Assembly: GCF_038006045.1 (NCBI RefSeq)
Contig: NZ_JBBOUK010000001.1
Span: 2,707,001-2,771,000, forward strand
Source: Exiguobacterium sp. FSL W8-0210
GTDB taxonomy: Bacteria; Bacillota; Bacilli; Exiguobacteriales; Exiguobacteriaceae
Length of the DNA stretch: 64,000 nt
Direction of reading: 5' to 3'
Shown here: piece after piece, positions 26,533 through 34,001 of the stretch
Numbering within the stretch: position 1 is the first letter of the stretch
Layout of the letters: every line of letters starts with the position of its first letter
Program-made: the position numbers and the translations under genes
Notes under the pieces: generated by a model
Database searches by the model: none
What the model was told of the DNA's origin: nothing
What the model saw: only the letters and a program-made list of their open reading frames with translations

Positions 26533-26964
26533 TCAGGACTGAACTTTTCGTTCGATTGCTGCGATCTTTTCTTCGATCTCAAGCAACTTCAGTTCGTGCT
26601 CAAGTTCGAGACGACGTTTTTTGCGTTTTAGACGATCGAGTTCTTCTGCGAGTGACTCGTTCGATGCTTCCGGCTTCGGTGGCGCTTGCTCCATCGATTG
26701 ACGGAGTGGGTCAAACAAGTTCGATTTCGCGAACTGAGCCGCTTCTGGTCCGAACATGTCTTGGATGAGTGGGAGAATCTTGTTCATCGCGGTTCCTGGA
26801 ATCTGTGACTTCTCATCGACGAGACGTTTGAGCGCCAATTCATCGACGAGATAGCCTTTTCCGTCCTGTTCGGCATGCAATTCGCCTGTCCGGATCCAGC
26901 GACGGACCGTTTCTTCTGAGACACGTAACAATTCACTGATCTGTTTTGTCGTTAACATCGTCAT
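26533..26964 (-). CDS. MerR/excisionase-type helix-turn-helix protein with coiled-coil tail
   Basis: 143 residues. The N-terminal 50 residues are a DNA-binding domain of the HTH_17/MerR kind: LTTKQISELLRVSEETVRRW, then IRTGELHAEQDGKGYLVD. A middle segment of about 45 residues is not recognised. The last 45 residues are a highly charged coiled coil (ELDRLKRKKRRLELEHELKL), probably for dimerisation. Single-gene unit with a near-consensus promoter in which a CACACATGTGTG palindrome fills the spacer; autoregulation is likely. Targets unknown; the neighbouring wall-anchored protein gene is one candidate. Confidence 0.82.
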   Translation of the reverse strand: MTMLTTKQISELLRVSEETVRRWIRTGELHAEQDGKGYLVDELALKRLVDEKSQIPGTAMNKILPLIQDMFGPEAAQFAKSNLFDPLRQSMEQAPPKPEASNESLAEELDRLKRKKRRLELEHELKLLEIEEKIAAIERKVQS

Positions 26965-26990
26965 CCCTCTTTCCTTCTAGTAGTATCTTT

Positions 26991-27034
26991 ACTATACACA
27001 CATGTGTGCGTGTGTGTCAAAAGATACACACATC
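26991..27034 (-). promoter_or_regulatory. Promoter with embedded palindrome and repeated half-sites, HTH gene
   Basis: Minus strand TTGACA (27015-27020) and TATAGT (26991-26996) with an 18-bp spacer. The spacer contains the perfect palindrome CACACATGTGTG (26997-27008 on the plus strand) and further GTGTGTG. The plus-strand motif ATACACACAT occurs twice (26994-27003 and 27024-27033), once overlapping each end of the promoter. This is the layout of an autorepressor operator. Confidence 0.65.
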
Positions 27035-27040
27035 AAAAAA

Positions 27041-27065
27041 AGAGACCTTCTGATTGAAGGTCTCT
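27041..27065 (-). terminator. Terminator of the wall-anchored Cna-B protein gene
   Basis: Perfect ten-base stem AGAGACCTTC (27041-27050) with GAAGGTCTCT (27056-27065), loop TGATT, seven As before it giving the T run on the minus strand. Confidence 0.9.
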
Positions 27066-27070
27066 AATCA

Positions 27071-28660
27071 TTATGCTCCCCGACGAACGAGTAACCAAAG
27101 ACCGACGATGGCAAGTCCTGCTCCCGTTGCTGCATATGGGAATGGCTTGTCTTCCCCAGCTTGTGGTAATGTTCCCGTTGCTGATGTTGTCGACTGTTTT
27201 GTCGCAGCATCGACTGCTTTGACCGGCGTTTTTGTTGACGTTGGTGTTGGCGTCGGTTTCGCGACCGGTTCTACTTTCGCAATTTCTGCGAGCAAGATCG
27301 TACCGAAGCTATCGTCTTCAATCGTCACACCTGCTTCCGGTGATTTCCGCTCAAAGTACTTCAACAACTCATCGACCATTTCTTGTTCTTCTGGCGCCAA
27401 GGCTTCTTCATCGCTCGCCATCAATTTCATCGCTTTTGCTTGCTGGGCGAATGACTCATAGTCTTCATACATTTCTTCATCCATATCTTCCATCAAAGCA
27501 TCCATGTCCAGGTGATGCATCGCTTTGATCGTATAGCCTTCTGCGACTTCCGTCTTGACTGTGTACGTACCTGGATCGAGTTGGATCATCATCAAGTCAT
27601 CTTTTGAAATCTTCTCTTGATAGACATCTTTGCCTGTGATGGCATCGGTCACCGTATACGTTGCAGGAACCGTTTCTTCATCGTAATCCGGTTTTTGATT
27701 CCCGTTCGCATCCAAGAAGTTGACGACAGCTAACCAATGCTCGAACATACCATCGAGCTCTTCGTCGCCGTAGAGACCAGCATCGATCACTTCCGTTTGT
27801 CCTGCGACGAGACGGACTTTTTTCGTTCCCATGTCTTCGTCGACATCGGAATCGATCGTCCGGTCGTCACCGACGTTTTGCTCGGAATAGAAGTAGTAAC
27901 CCATATCATATCCGTCGACTTCCACTTCATACGTTCCTGGCTTCAAATTCTTGAAGCTGTATGTGCCGTTCTTCGTGTAGGCTTCATCGATGACATCTTC
28001 GTTCCGATTCATCAAAGAGACGAGGATATCATCGAGACGTGTTTCCTTCTCTTGACGGATCCCGTCCTCGTTCTCATCGAACCAGATCGTTCCTTCGATC
28101 GTTGCCGTCGTCGGTGTTTCGACTGGTGTCGGTGTCGCATCATCACCCGTCTCTGGCTCGTCTGTCGTCGGCTCTTCCTTGACCGGTTCTTCCTTGACTG
28201 GATCTTCCTTCACAGGATCTTCCGGTGTTGGTTCTTCCTTGACGGGTTCGTCAGTCGCTGGTTCTTCTGTGACTGGCTCATCCGTCTTTGGTGTCTCTGT
28301 CTTCGGTTCGTCTGTCGTTGGTTCGTCTGTCGTCGGCTCATCTGGTGTAACGACTTTACCGAACTGGACGAGAACCGTCCGCTGGCCATCTGCTGAGACG
28401 ACCTTGACGACAGGTGCCGTCTCTGCCGTAAACGTCACGACCGGTGTTTCTTCGATGTTGACGTCTTTTCCTGTCACGCCCTCTTCAAAGATAAGTGCTG
28501 TCTCCGACGTGATATCGACGATGCCTGCGCCCTTAAACGTTAACGTATACGGACCCGTGCCCGTTCCTGTGACATCCCACTCGACAGTTTCCGCGTAGAC
28601 CGGTAGCTTCAGACCAAACGCAACAACGAGTGCCATCAAAAGTAAGCTTAATTTTTTCAT
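27071..28660 (-). CDS. Wall-anchored surface protein: Pro/Glu/Thr repeat, SdrD-B/Cna-B domain, LPQAG sorting signal
   Basis: 529 residues. Signal peptide (LLLMALVVAFGLKLPVYA). An N-terminal beta domain of about 80 residues is followed by a low-complexity region of about 70 residues built from DEP-T and EEPVK units, a flexible wall-spanning stalk. Next is an SdrD-B/Cna-B type domain (GTIWFDENEDGIRQEKE, FKNLKPGTYEVEVDGYDMG), then an acidic unit with a Met/Asp-rich helix (DMDALMEDMDEEMYEDYE). The C-terminus is a sorting signal: LPQAGED, hydrophobic helix, RRGA. The fourth motif residue is Ala where Thr is usual, so a non-class-A sortase may be needed. Confidence 0.87.
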   Translation of the reverse strand: MKKLSLLLMALVVAFGLKLPVYAETVEWDVTGTGTGPYTLTFKGAGIVDITSETALIFEEGVTGKDVNIEETPVVTFTAETAPVVKVVSADGQRTVLVQFGKVVTPDEPTTDEPTTDEPKTETPKTDEPVTEEPATDEPVKEEPTPEDPVKEDPVKEEPVKEEPTTDEPETGDDATPTPVETPTTATIEGTIWFDENEDGIRQEKETRLDDILVSLMNRNEDVIDEAYTKNGTYSFKNLKPGTYEVEVDGYDMGYYFYSEQNVGDDRTIDSDVDEDMGTKKVRLVAGQTEVIDAGLYGDEELDGMFEHWLAVVNFLDANGNQKPDYDEETVPATYTVTDAITGKDVYQEKISKDDLMMIQLDPGTYTVKTEVAEGYTIKAMHHLDMDALMEDMDEEMYEDYESFAQQAKAMKLMASDEEALAPEEQEMVDELLKYFERKSPEAGVTIEDDSFGTILLAEIAKVEPVAKPTPTPTSTKTPVKAVDAATKQSTTSATGTLPQAGEDKPFPYAATGAGLAIVGLWLLVRRGA

Positions 28661-28844
28661 AAGGGTATGTATGCTCCTATCGTGTTTTAATATTACCTCC
28701 CTAAATAGTAAACAAATACGCCAAAAATAACTAGAAAAATCTTGAATTTATTCTATTTTTTTATATTAAAAAAGGGGCTGACTCATATGTTGTCCTCTAC
28801 AAAGATAAGGGTGGCAGAATGATGATCCGCCACCCTTATCACGT
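28661..28844. other. Intergenic region with a perfect 12-bp hairpin at 28803-28839
   Basis: No coding sequence seen. 28803-28814 (GATAAGGGTGGC) pairs perfectly with 28828-28839 around a 13-base loop. Neither strand has a clean T run next to it, so it is not a standard terminator. It lies 5 bp before structured repeat copy A. The first 120 bp contain the AT-rich leader of the Cna-B gene. Confidence 0.6.
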
Positions 28845-29002
28845 AAAAAAAGAATGACGCGTCACACGCTACTCCTACAGGAAAAAGCGCATTATGCGCT
28901 GTCAGAGACAAATAAGACCCGCTTTCCTGCTTGAATGAAGCAGGAAAGCGGGCTTGTGTCTCTCATGAGGAAAGGGCGTGAAAAGACTCGTCATTCTTTT
29001 TT
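28845..29002 (+). repeat. Structured intergenic repeat, copy A
   Basis: The ends AAAAAAGAATGACG (28845-28858) and CGTCATTCTTTTTT (28989-29002) are exact inverted repeats of 14 bp. Inside are conserved blocks ACTCCTACAGGAAAAAG (28871-28887) and GAGGAAAG (28967-28974). A small hairpin AGCGC-GCGCT (28886-28900) follows the first block, then a long arm: GAGAC/GTCTC closing a perfect 15-bp stem CCCGCTTTCCTGCTT with AAGCAGGAAAGCGGG. Its flanking T runs could let the outer stem terminate the copper-protein gene. Confidence 0.8.
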
Positions 29003-29014
29003 GAGTCGGCCTCT

Positions 29015-29329
29015 TTACACAAGCTGACTACATGCTTGCGCGCATTCTGTACATGCTTTCGCACAAGCTTGGCAATGGTCATGATCATGTTTACTACACT
29101 CAGCGGCACATGCTTCGCATATCTCCTGACATGCTTTTGCAAGGACCGCGACATTTGCACTGTTTCGAGTGATCGCTTGCAGCAATAAGCTACAGATATC
29201 GGCACAATCGCGGTCGAGTCGAATACAATCTGACATATGTCCGACATGTTCCTCGTTCAGGCAGGCATCAAAACAATGATTACAGGCGAGAATACAATCC
29301 GTCAGTCGTTGCTGTACTGCGTGATCCAT
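29015..29329 (-). CDS. Cys-rich four-helix-bundle copper-binding protein (DUF326/Csp-like)
   Basis: 104 residues from the ATG at 29327-29329, preceded by AAAGGAGG. It carries 16 cysteines, mostly as CxxxC or CxxC pairs along helices (CILACNHCFDAC, CQEICEACAAEC, CQACAKACTECAQAC), plus a His-rich turn (SKHDHDHC). This is the pattern of cytosolic copper storage proteins (Csp) and YhjQ-like four-helix bundles, which line the bundle core with Cys to hold Cu(I). No signal peptide, so cytosolic. No copper exporter or CsoR gene is adjacent. Single-gene unit between a terminator and repeat copy A. Confidence 0.87.
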   Translation of the reverse strand: MDHAVQQRLTDCILACNHCFDACLNEEHVGHMSDCIRLDRDCADICSLLLQAITRNSANVAVLAKACQEICEACAAECSKHDHDHCQACAKACTECAQACSQLV

Positions 29330-29384
29330 ATTGATTCCTCCTTTGTATAGGTTTTGATTACCCTGATGACTTGAAACAAAACAA

Positions 29385-29431
29385 AAATAAGACAGCATCT
29401 GGAGCAAAATGCTCACCATGCTGTCTTATTT
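29385..29431 (-). terminator. Terminator of the fabZ operon
   Basis: Perfect 14-bp stem AAATAAGACAGCAT (29385-29398) with ATGCTGTCTTATTT (29418-29431), enclosing a second helix GAGC-GCTC. It overlaps the stop codon of the lipoprotein gene; T-rich sequence follows on the minus strand. Confidence 0.88.
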
Positions 29432-29848
29432 AACGATCTCAAGCGGAATCTCGATCCCACGCCCTGCTCCTGCATCAATGATGAGGACCGGAAGACGTTG
29501 GTCATCGAAGACTTCTTTTTCGATCGTCGTATTGGACGTATAGGTCCGGATTTCCCCCATCTTCTTCGCTTCGAAGGAGACGAACGGAAACGGAATCGAT
29601 TGATTGGCGACTTCGAGCCGAATATCGACCTGTTGGTCATCGAGTCGAATGTCATTCGCTGTCCGGATAACGAGACGCATCCGGTCATTTTCCGTCAGAG
29701 TGACCTGAGCGGAAATGTTCTCGGTCTGTCCTGCACGCTTAACGGGATCTACGATGACCGTCGGGGAAGCGGTCTTCGCTTGTTCTGCGCGCTGACAACC
29801 AGGAACGACGAGTAAGGAAATCGCGAGGGGGAGAAGCCAGCGTTTCAT
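29426..29848 (-). CDS. Putative lipoprotein of unknown function
   Basis: 140 residues. A type II signal peptide ends in VVPGC at residues 14-18, so Cys18 is the likely lipid attachment site; the Pro at -2 is unusual but tolerated. The mature part is beta-rich (IRLEVANQSIPFPFVSFEAK) and resembles a small Ig-like intracellular-proteinase-inhibitor (BsuPI) fold, which is only a guess. Its start has no strong ribosome site and lies 7 bp after fabZ, which suggests coupling. Last gene of the operon with fabZ and the EpuA-like gene. Confidence 0.75.
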   Translation of the reverse strand: MKRWLLPLAISLLVVPGCQRAEQAKTASPTVIVDPVKRAGQTENISAQVTLTENDRMRLVIRTANDIRLDDQQVDIRLEVANQSIPFPFVSFEAKKMGEIRTYTSNTTIEKEVFDDQRLPVLIIDAGAGRGIEIPLEIVK

Positions 29849-29855
29849 GTTCGCT

Positions 29856-30278
29856 TCACTTCATAGCAAACGTCAGTTCAGCGACACAGGCGACTTCCCC
29901 ATCGACTGTGGCTGTGGCACGACCTTTACCGATTGGTCCGCGGACCTTCGTCAATTCGACTTCGAGGCGGAGCTGATCCCCGGGTACGACTTGACGTTTG
30001 AAGCGGCATCCTTCAATTCCTGCGAAGAAAGCGAGCTTCCCTTGGTTCTCTTCCATCTTCAATACGGCGAAGGCACCGACTTGCGCGAGTGCTTCGACGA
30101 TCAAGACGCCGGGCATGACATTGTATTCTGGAAAATGGCCATTGAAGAATTCTTCGTTCGCCGTGACGTTCTTGATTCCAACGGCGCGTTTTCCCTCTTC
30201 GACTTCCAAAATGCGGTCAACGAGTAAAAACGGATGCCGGTGCGGAATGACTTCCTTGATTTGTTCGATCGTATACAT
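29856..30278 (-). CDS. fabZ: 3-hydroxyacyl-[acyl-carrier-protein] dehydratase
   Basis: 140 residues, standard FabZ length. Dehydrates 3-hydroxyacyl-ACP in type II fatty acid elongation. The hot-dog fold signature is complete: [13 protein letters not shown] at the N-terminus, then [20 protein letters not shown] with catalytic His and Glu. In Bacillus the gene lies downstream of mbl-flhO-flhP; here the same order holds but about 9 kb of other genes intervene. Probably co-transcribed from the EpuA-like gene 27 bp upstream. Confidence 0.95.
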   Translation of the reverse strand: MYTIEQIKEVIPHRHPFLLVDRILEVEEGKRAVGIKNVTANEEFFNGHFPEYNVMPGVLIVEALAQVGAFAVLKMEENQGKLAFFAGIEGCRFKRQVVPGDQLRLEVELTKVRGPIGKGRATATVDGEVACVAELTFAMK

Positions 30279-30305
30279 ATTCGACAGCTCCCATCACTGA
30301 TTAAA

Positions 30306-30599
30306 TTAAGATTTCATCCAAAAATCGGTGATGCGGGTCCATGTGTCGAGCTTTAACACATCCATTGCCTCGCCACCACCAAACGTCGCATAACCCACCA
30401 TTGCGCCGACGATCAGTGCTACGACGATGAGAACGAGAACGATCAGTACGCGTACGATGATCGGAACTCGGCGTGTCGAGTACGCACGAAGACGTCGCTC
30501 TGATTTGTGCTCCGGATTGCCGGTTTCCTGGTTCGAAGGCTGTTGCTTCTTCAGGCGTTCACGCGTTGGCTGATCCGTGCCTGTTTGGTTTTGTACCAT
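30306..30599 (-). CDS. EpuA-like small membrane protein (annotated in many genomes as 'RNA polymerase subunit beta')
   Basis: 97 residues from the ATG at 30597-30599, with AAAGGTG upstream. A basic cytoplasmic half (RERLKKQQ, RRLRAYSTRRVP) is followed by a helix (VRVLIVLVLIVVALIVGAMVG) and the invariant GYATFGGGEAMDVLKLDTW tail that defines the EpuA/PF11772 family. In spite of the database name it is not an RNA polymerase core subunit. Found beside fabZ or mbl in several Firmicutes. Molecular role not established; likely first gene of the fabZ operon. Confidence 0.85.
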   Translation of the reverse strand: MVQNQTGTDQPTRERLKKQQPSNQETGNPEHKSERRLRAYSTRRVPIIVRVLIVLVLIVVALIVGAMVGYATFGGGEAMDVLKLDTWTRITDFWMKS

Positions 30600-31003
30600 C
30601 TTGATCACCTTTCATTGATTCAGTCTGAGAACAGTATAGCATATTAGTACCTGGTATTAATTAGTTCCAAATTCGCTACAAAACGTGTTCCGCAACTAGT
30701 GTAACACGACCAGACAGGCAATTTCTCTAAAAAATTTTAGTTTGTATATAAGGAAGCAGAAAAACAGTTTCCCACGATCTGCGGGCTTTTACGATTTTTT
30801 TAAATCCAAAATGAACTGCTCGGCGTAAGCTTTCCAGAACGACGCAGCAACGGTCCACCGGATGGCATGAAACATCACTTCGACAGTCTTTTGAAAAAAA
30901 ATAAAACTTCATGCAATCCAAATCGACCAGTGATGCGTAAGCTATTCAGAACAGGCAAGAAACACTTACCAAATAAACCAAAAACTGAGAGGAATGATTT
31001 AAG
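30600..31003. other. 404-bp intergenic region with an 18-bp direct repeat
   Basis: Between divergent transcription units. GCGTAAGCT-T-TCCAGAAC at 30823-30840 recurs at 30935-30952 with two differences (GCGTAAGCTATTCAGAAC). The downstream copy is 51 bp before the ATG of the duplicated wall protein and so lies in its promoter or leader. A 64-codon minus-strand frame here has odd composition and no ribosome site and is not called. No clear promoter hexamers were identified. Confidence 0.5.
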
Positions 31004-32371
31004 ATGAAACACACGAAAAAATTCGCAGCATCAGCAATGGCAGCAGCACTCGTACTACCAGGAACGGCAGCATTCGCTTCCGGTGGCGGAGAAGACATGA
31101 AACAAGATGCACCGAAAAACGTCACGGTCAAAACAAAAGCCGCTGACCTTCGTGCAACACTCGATCAATTACTCTCTGAGCACTTCGTCCTTGCCGTCAT
31201 GGACATGAAGAAACAATATGACGGTTCAAAAGACGCACAATATTACGAAGCAGCACTCAAACAAAACGCACTCGACATGACTCCAGCAATCGCTTCAGTC
31301 TATGGCGAAGAAGGCGCGAAACAATTCGAGAAAATCTTCGTTGATCACAACAAATATACGACAGACCTCGTCAAAGCTGTAAAAGCGGACGACCAAGACG
31401 GTATCAACGCTTCGAAGAAAGAAACAGAAGAGTTTGTTCAAGATCTCTCAAGCTTCCTCGATACAGCTACGGAAGGTAAACTCCCGAAAGCAGCTGCTGA
31501 AGAAGTTCTCCGTGCTCACGAAGCAGACGTCTACAAAACATTCCAACAATATGCAGCTGGTGACTACGAAGGATCGTACAACACGTTCCGTGAAGGTTAC
31601 AGCCGCATGTACGATATCTCAAAAGCACTTTCTGTTGCGATCACAACACAGATGCCTGAGAAATTCGACAACACGAAAGCTGATTCAAAAGCAGCAGATC
31701 TTCGTTCAACACTCAATAGCCTTGCAGCTGAACACGTTGCTCTTGCAAACCTCAGCATGACAGCTGGTGTCGATCAAGCGAAAGATTACGATGCAGCAAA
31801 CTGGGCTGAAGATATGCATACAGCTGACTTCAAAGCAGCAATGAAATCAGTATACGGTCAAGCCGGTGCAGATCAGTTCGAGCAAGTTTGGACGAAAAAC
31901 CACATCGAAGCACAAGCTAATCTCGTCACAGCAGCAATCAATGACGACAAAAAATTGATGGGTGACGCACAAGATATGCTCAAAATGTTCTCGAACGACT
32001 TCGGTGCATTCCTTGGTGCAGCTACAGAAGAAAACCTTCCAACAAAAGCAGCACAAGAAGCCGTATCAGGTCACGAGACTTACGTCCAAGATACGTTCAT
32101 GCAGTATGTTGAAGGCGACTACAAAGGTTCTGTCGACACATTCCGTGAGTCTTACGCTTACATGTACGGCGTAGGAGCTAACCTCGGTGATGCAATCGTT
32201 AAACAATCACCAGAGAAGTTCATGGATGGTACTCCAGGATCAATGCCTAACACAGGTAACGGTGGAATGAGCGACAACAACTCAGCTGCAACAACTGGTG
32301 CAATCGCAGTATTCGGTCTTGCACTCGGAGCAGTCGGTCTTGTCCTCGCACGTAAACGTCAAAACGCCTAA
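31004..32371 (+). CDS. Wall-anchored protein with two tandem helical domains and MPNTG sorting signal
   Basis: 455 residues. Signal peptide ends AAFAS near 26. Two copies of an all-helical domain of about 175 residues follow; matching landmarks are KAADLRATLDQLLSEHFVLA / KAADLRSTLNSLAAEHVALA, SVYGEEGAKQFE / SVYGQAGADQFE, and YAAGDYEGSYNTFREGYSRM / YVEGDYKGSVDTFRESYAYM. Conserved His and Asp/Glu residues (AEHVAL, GHE/AHE) could bind metal but this is unproven. The C-terminus has SMPNTGNGG, a Gly/Ala helix and ARKRQ, a sorting signal with Met in place of Leu. A sortase gene follows 96 bp later. Family name not known to me. Confidence 0.85.
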   Translation: MKHTKKFAASAMAAALVLPGTAAFASGGGEDMKQDAPKNVTVKTKAADLRATLDQLLSEHFVLAVMDMKKQYDGSKDAQYYEAALKQNALDMTPAIASVYGEEGAKQFEKIFVDHNKYTTDLVKAVKADDQDGINASKKETEEFVQDLSSFLDTATEGKLPKAAAEEVLRAHEADVYKTFQQYAAGDYEGSYNTFREGYSRMYDISKALSVAITTQMPEKFDNTKADSKAADLRSTLNSLAAEHVALANLSMTAGVDQAKDYDAANWAEDMHTADFKAAMKSVYGQAGADQFEQVWTKNHIEAQANLVTAAINDDKKLMGDAQDMLKMFSNDFGAFLGAATEENLPTKAAQEAVSGHETYVQDTFMQYVEGDYKGSVDTFRESYAYMYGVGANLGDAIVKQSPEKFMDGTPGSMPNTGNGGMSDNNSAATTGAIAVFGLALGAVGLVLARKRQNA

Positions 32372-32387
32372 GAAATTGGGTATAATC

Positions 32388-32423
32388 AATAACAGGATAG
32401 CGACATGCTATCCTGTTATTTTT
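32388..32423 (+). terminator. Terminator of the duplicated wall protein gene
   Basis: Perfect 14-bp stem AATAACAGGATAGC (32388-32401) with GCTATCCTGTTATT (32407-32420), followed by TTT. Partial read-through to the sortase is possible but the sortase probably has its own start. Confidence 0.88.
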
Positions 32424-32467
32424 GTACATAGAGGGAATCCCTTCTCTCGGAAAGGAGATACGCGTTT

Positions 32468-33400
32468 ATGAAACGTTGGTTATTACCAGCGAGCATTCTT
32501 TTGATGGTCGCATCGGTCGGAACATTGCTGTTCCTCTTATTCGGTCAACCAAAACCGGACACATCGAACATCACGCAAGGTGATGTTAAAACAGAATCCG
32601 CGGCCTCTTCCGAGACGAAGGAAGATCCGCTCAAGCCGTCAGAAATCTTCAAGAAGGAGTTCAAGGATCTCTCGACGACGGAGGTCGAGCTCCCAAAACA
32701 ACTCTTCATCCCGAAACACGACATCAAGACGAAGGTCGAACAAGTCGGACTTGATCAAGACGGCGCCATGGCAACGCCTAAAAATGAACAACAAGCCGGG
32801 TGGTATAAGTTCGGTCCGCGTCCAGGTGATGTCGGGAACGCCGTCATTGACGGGCACACCGATACGAAGACCGGTCCAGCCATCTTCTATAAACTGCATG
32901 AACTAAAAAAGGGCGATCCAGTCGAAGTGACGGACGCTTCCGGACGGAAGCTCGTCTTCCGCGTCAAAGAGCTCGTCCAGTATGATCACTTAAAAGCACC
33001 ACTGAAGAAAATCTTTGGTCCAGCCGATACCCGGAACCTCAACTTGATCACGTGTATCGGGACGTATAATCAGAACCAAGGCACTTATGATGACCGACTC
33101 GTCGTCTTCACGGAACTCGACGAGAAAGCATCGGGTCCAGTCAAGACGCCACCAAAACCAGCGACGAACATTCGTGTCAGTGGTGGATTCATCAACTGGT
33201 ATGCGTCAACCGATGAAGACGTCGTCAAATACAACGTCTATCAAGAGAAGGATGGAAAACGCAAAAAACTCGGTACGACAGAATCGATCGAGCGTAAAGC
33301 GTTCCCACTCCCAGAAGATGCAACAGGTCGTTTCGTCGTCACAGCGGTCAATAAAGCAGGAATCGAATCAGAAGACGCGTTCAGCGCCGTCCAAAAATGA
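32468..33400 (+). CDS. Sortase (class F/D-like) with C-terminal Fn3-like extension
   Basis: 310 residues. An N-terminal membrane anchor (residues 3-26) and a Ser/Glu/Lys linker precede the sortase beta-barrel. The triad is present: His130 in VIDGHTDTKTGP, Cys196 in LNLITCIGTY, Arg210 in YDDRLVVF. Spacing and the TKTGPAIFYKL segment resemble class F more than class A. The last 90 residues look like an added fibronectin-III-type domain (NIRVSGGFINWYASTDEDVV), unusual for a sortase. It is next to an MPNTG protein, its probable substrate, and could also serve the LPQAG protein 4 kb away. Confidence 0.88.
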   Translation: MKRWLLPASILLMVASVGTLLFLLFGQPKPDTSNITQGDVKTESAASSETKEDPLKPSEIFKKEFKDLSTTEVELPKQLFIPKHDIKTKVEQVGLDQDGAMATPKNEQQAGWYKFGPRPGDVGNAVIDGHTDTKTGPAIFYKLHELKKGDPVEVTDASGRKLVFRVKELVQYDHLKAPLKKIFGPADTRNLNLITCIGTYNQNQGTYDDRLVVFTELDEKASGPVKTPPKPATNIRVSGGFINWYASTDEDVVKYNVYQEKDGKRKKLGTTESIERKAFPLPEDATGRFVVTAVNKAGIESEDAFSAVQK

Positions 33401-33401
33401 T

Positions 33402-33443
33402 AGTAGAGCAGGAACCAACGGATGATTTGGTTCCTGCTCTACT
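33402..33443 (+). terminator. Terminator of the sortase gene
   Basis: A 17-bp perfect stem (33402-33418 with 33427-33443) begins two bases after the stop; a T run follows. Confidence 0.9.
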
Positions 33444-33570
33444 TTTATCTGCTACACTTCAAGTTCTCTCGTTCAGAAGCATTGAAGAAGACATGCATCG
33501 CCTTGTTTTGACCCGGTTCTTTCCTACGCATGCCATTTTTATAGGAGGATCGCTTCAAAACACGCAAAAA

Positions 33571-33598
33571 AGACCTCTGAGCAGCTGCTCAGAGGTCT
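33571..33598 (-). terminator. Loopless 28-bp perfect palindrome, terminator of the winged-helix gene
   Basis: AGACCTCTGAGCAG followed directly by CTGCTCAGAGGTCT, with six As before it giving the T run on the minus strand. In RNA the central AGCAGCTGCT must open to form a loop. The 120 bp between this and the sortase terminator holds nothing recognisable. Confidence 0.85.
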
Positions 33599-33611
33599 AG
33601 AATCCTGCTTT

Positions 33612-33935
33612 TTAATATCGGATATGCTGTTTACTCCACCGGATCGATTCCGTGAATTGTCGGACAAGGTCTTCTGCCGGTGCCGTCAAATAATAGGCCA
33701 GTCCATGCACTTTTTCAGACATCTGCTGGATGACGAGTCCGTCTTCAATCAGCTCCTGCAGTTGCTCGAGGATTTGCCCGTGCGACTGATCAATCCGTTG
33801 CTCGAGTTCCCCGATCGTCAATGCGCCATCACGCAAGAGATAAATGATGCTCGACTTGAGACTGTTTTCGAAGTTGTGTTGAAATTTTTGCAACGCCAGT
33901 AGATCGGCTTGTTCTTCGGTATGACGTGAATCCAT
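33612..33935 (-). CDS. Small winged-helix transcriptional regulator (HxlR/PadR-like)
   Basis: 107 residues. The pattern FENSLKSSIIYLLRDGALTIGELEQRI - ILEQLQELIEDGLVIQQ is a winged helix-turn-helix with wing near residues 70-85 (VHGLAYYLTAPAEDL). No effector domain and no Cys sensor. Single-gene unit with its own terminator. HxlR-like regulators act as dimers near their targets; the AI-2E family gene upstream on the same strand is the nearest candidate. Confidence 0.72.
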   Translation of the reverse strand: MDSRHTEEQADLLALQKFQHNFENSLKSSIIYLLRDGALTIGELEQRIDQSHGQILEQLQELIEDGLVIQQMSEKVHGLAYYLTAPAEDLVRQFTESIRWSKQHIRY

Positions 33936-34001
33936 CTGATTCTTGCCCCCTTCTCTTAGCTACCTCTTCAGTATGACGCACTTTTACATGAATTTCAAAA
34001 C

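Noticed and set aside
27071-28660. Opposite-strand long frames over the Cna-B protein repeats (Arg/Cys- or Ser/Thr-rich)
   Set aside because: They arise from the low-complexity repeat codons read on the other strand; no start signals.
28803-28839. Perfect hairpin as an intrinsic terminator of the Cna-B region
   Set aside because: No T run follows on either strand and the Cna-B gene is transcribed away from it.
30727-30921. 64-codon minus-strand frame in the intergenic region
   Set aside because: No ribosome site, odd Cys/Arg-rich composition, no neighbours in an operon.
33447-33565. Possible small plus-strand gene between two terminators, with an AGGAGG at 33544
   Set aside because: No start codon at proper distance gives a frame longer than a few codons before the terminator.
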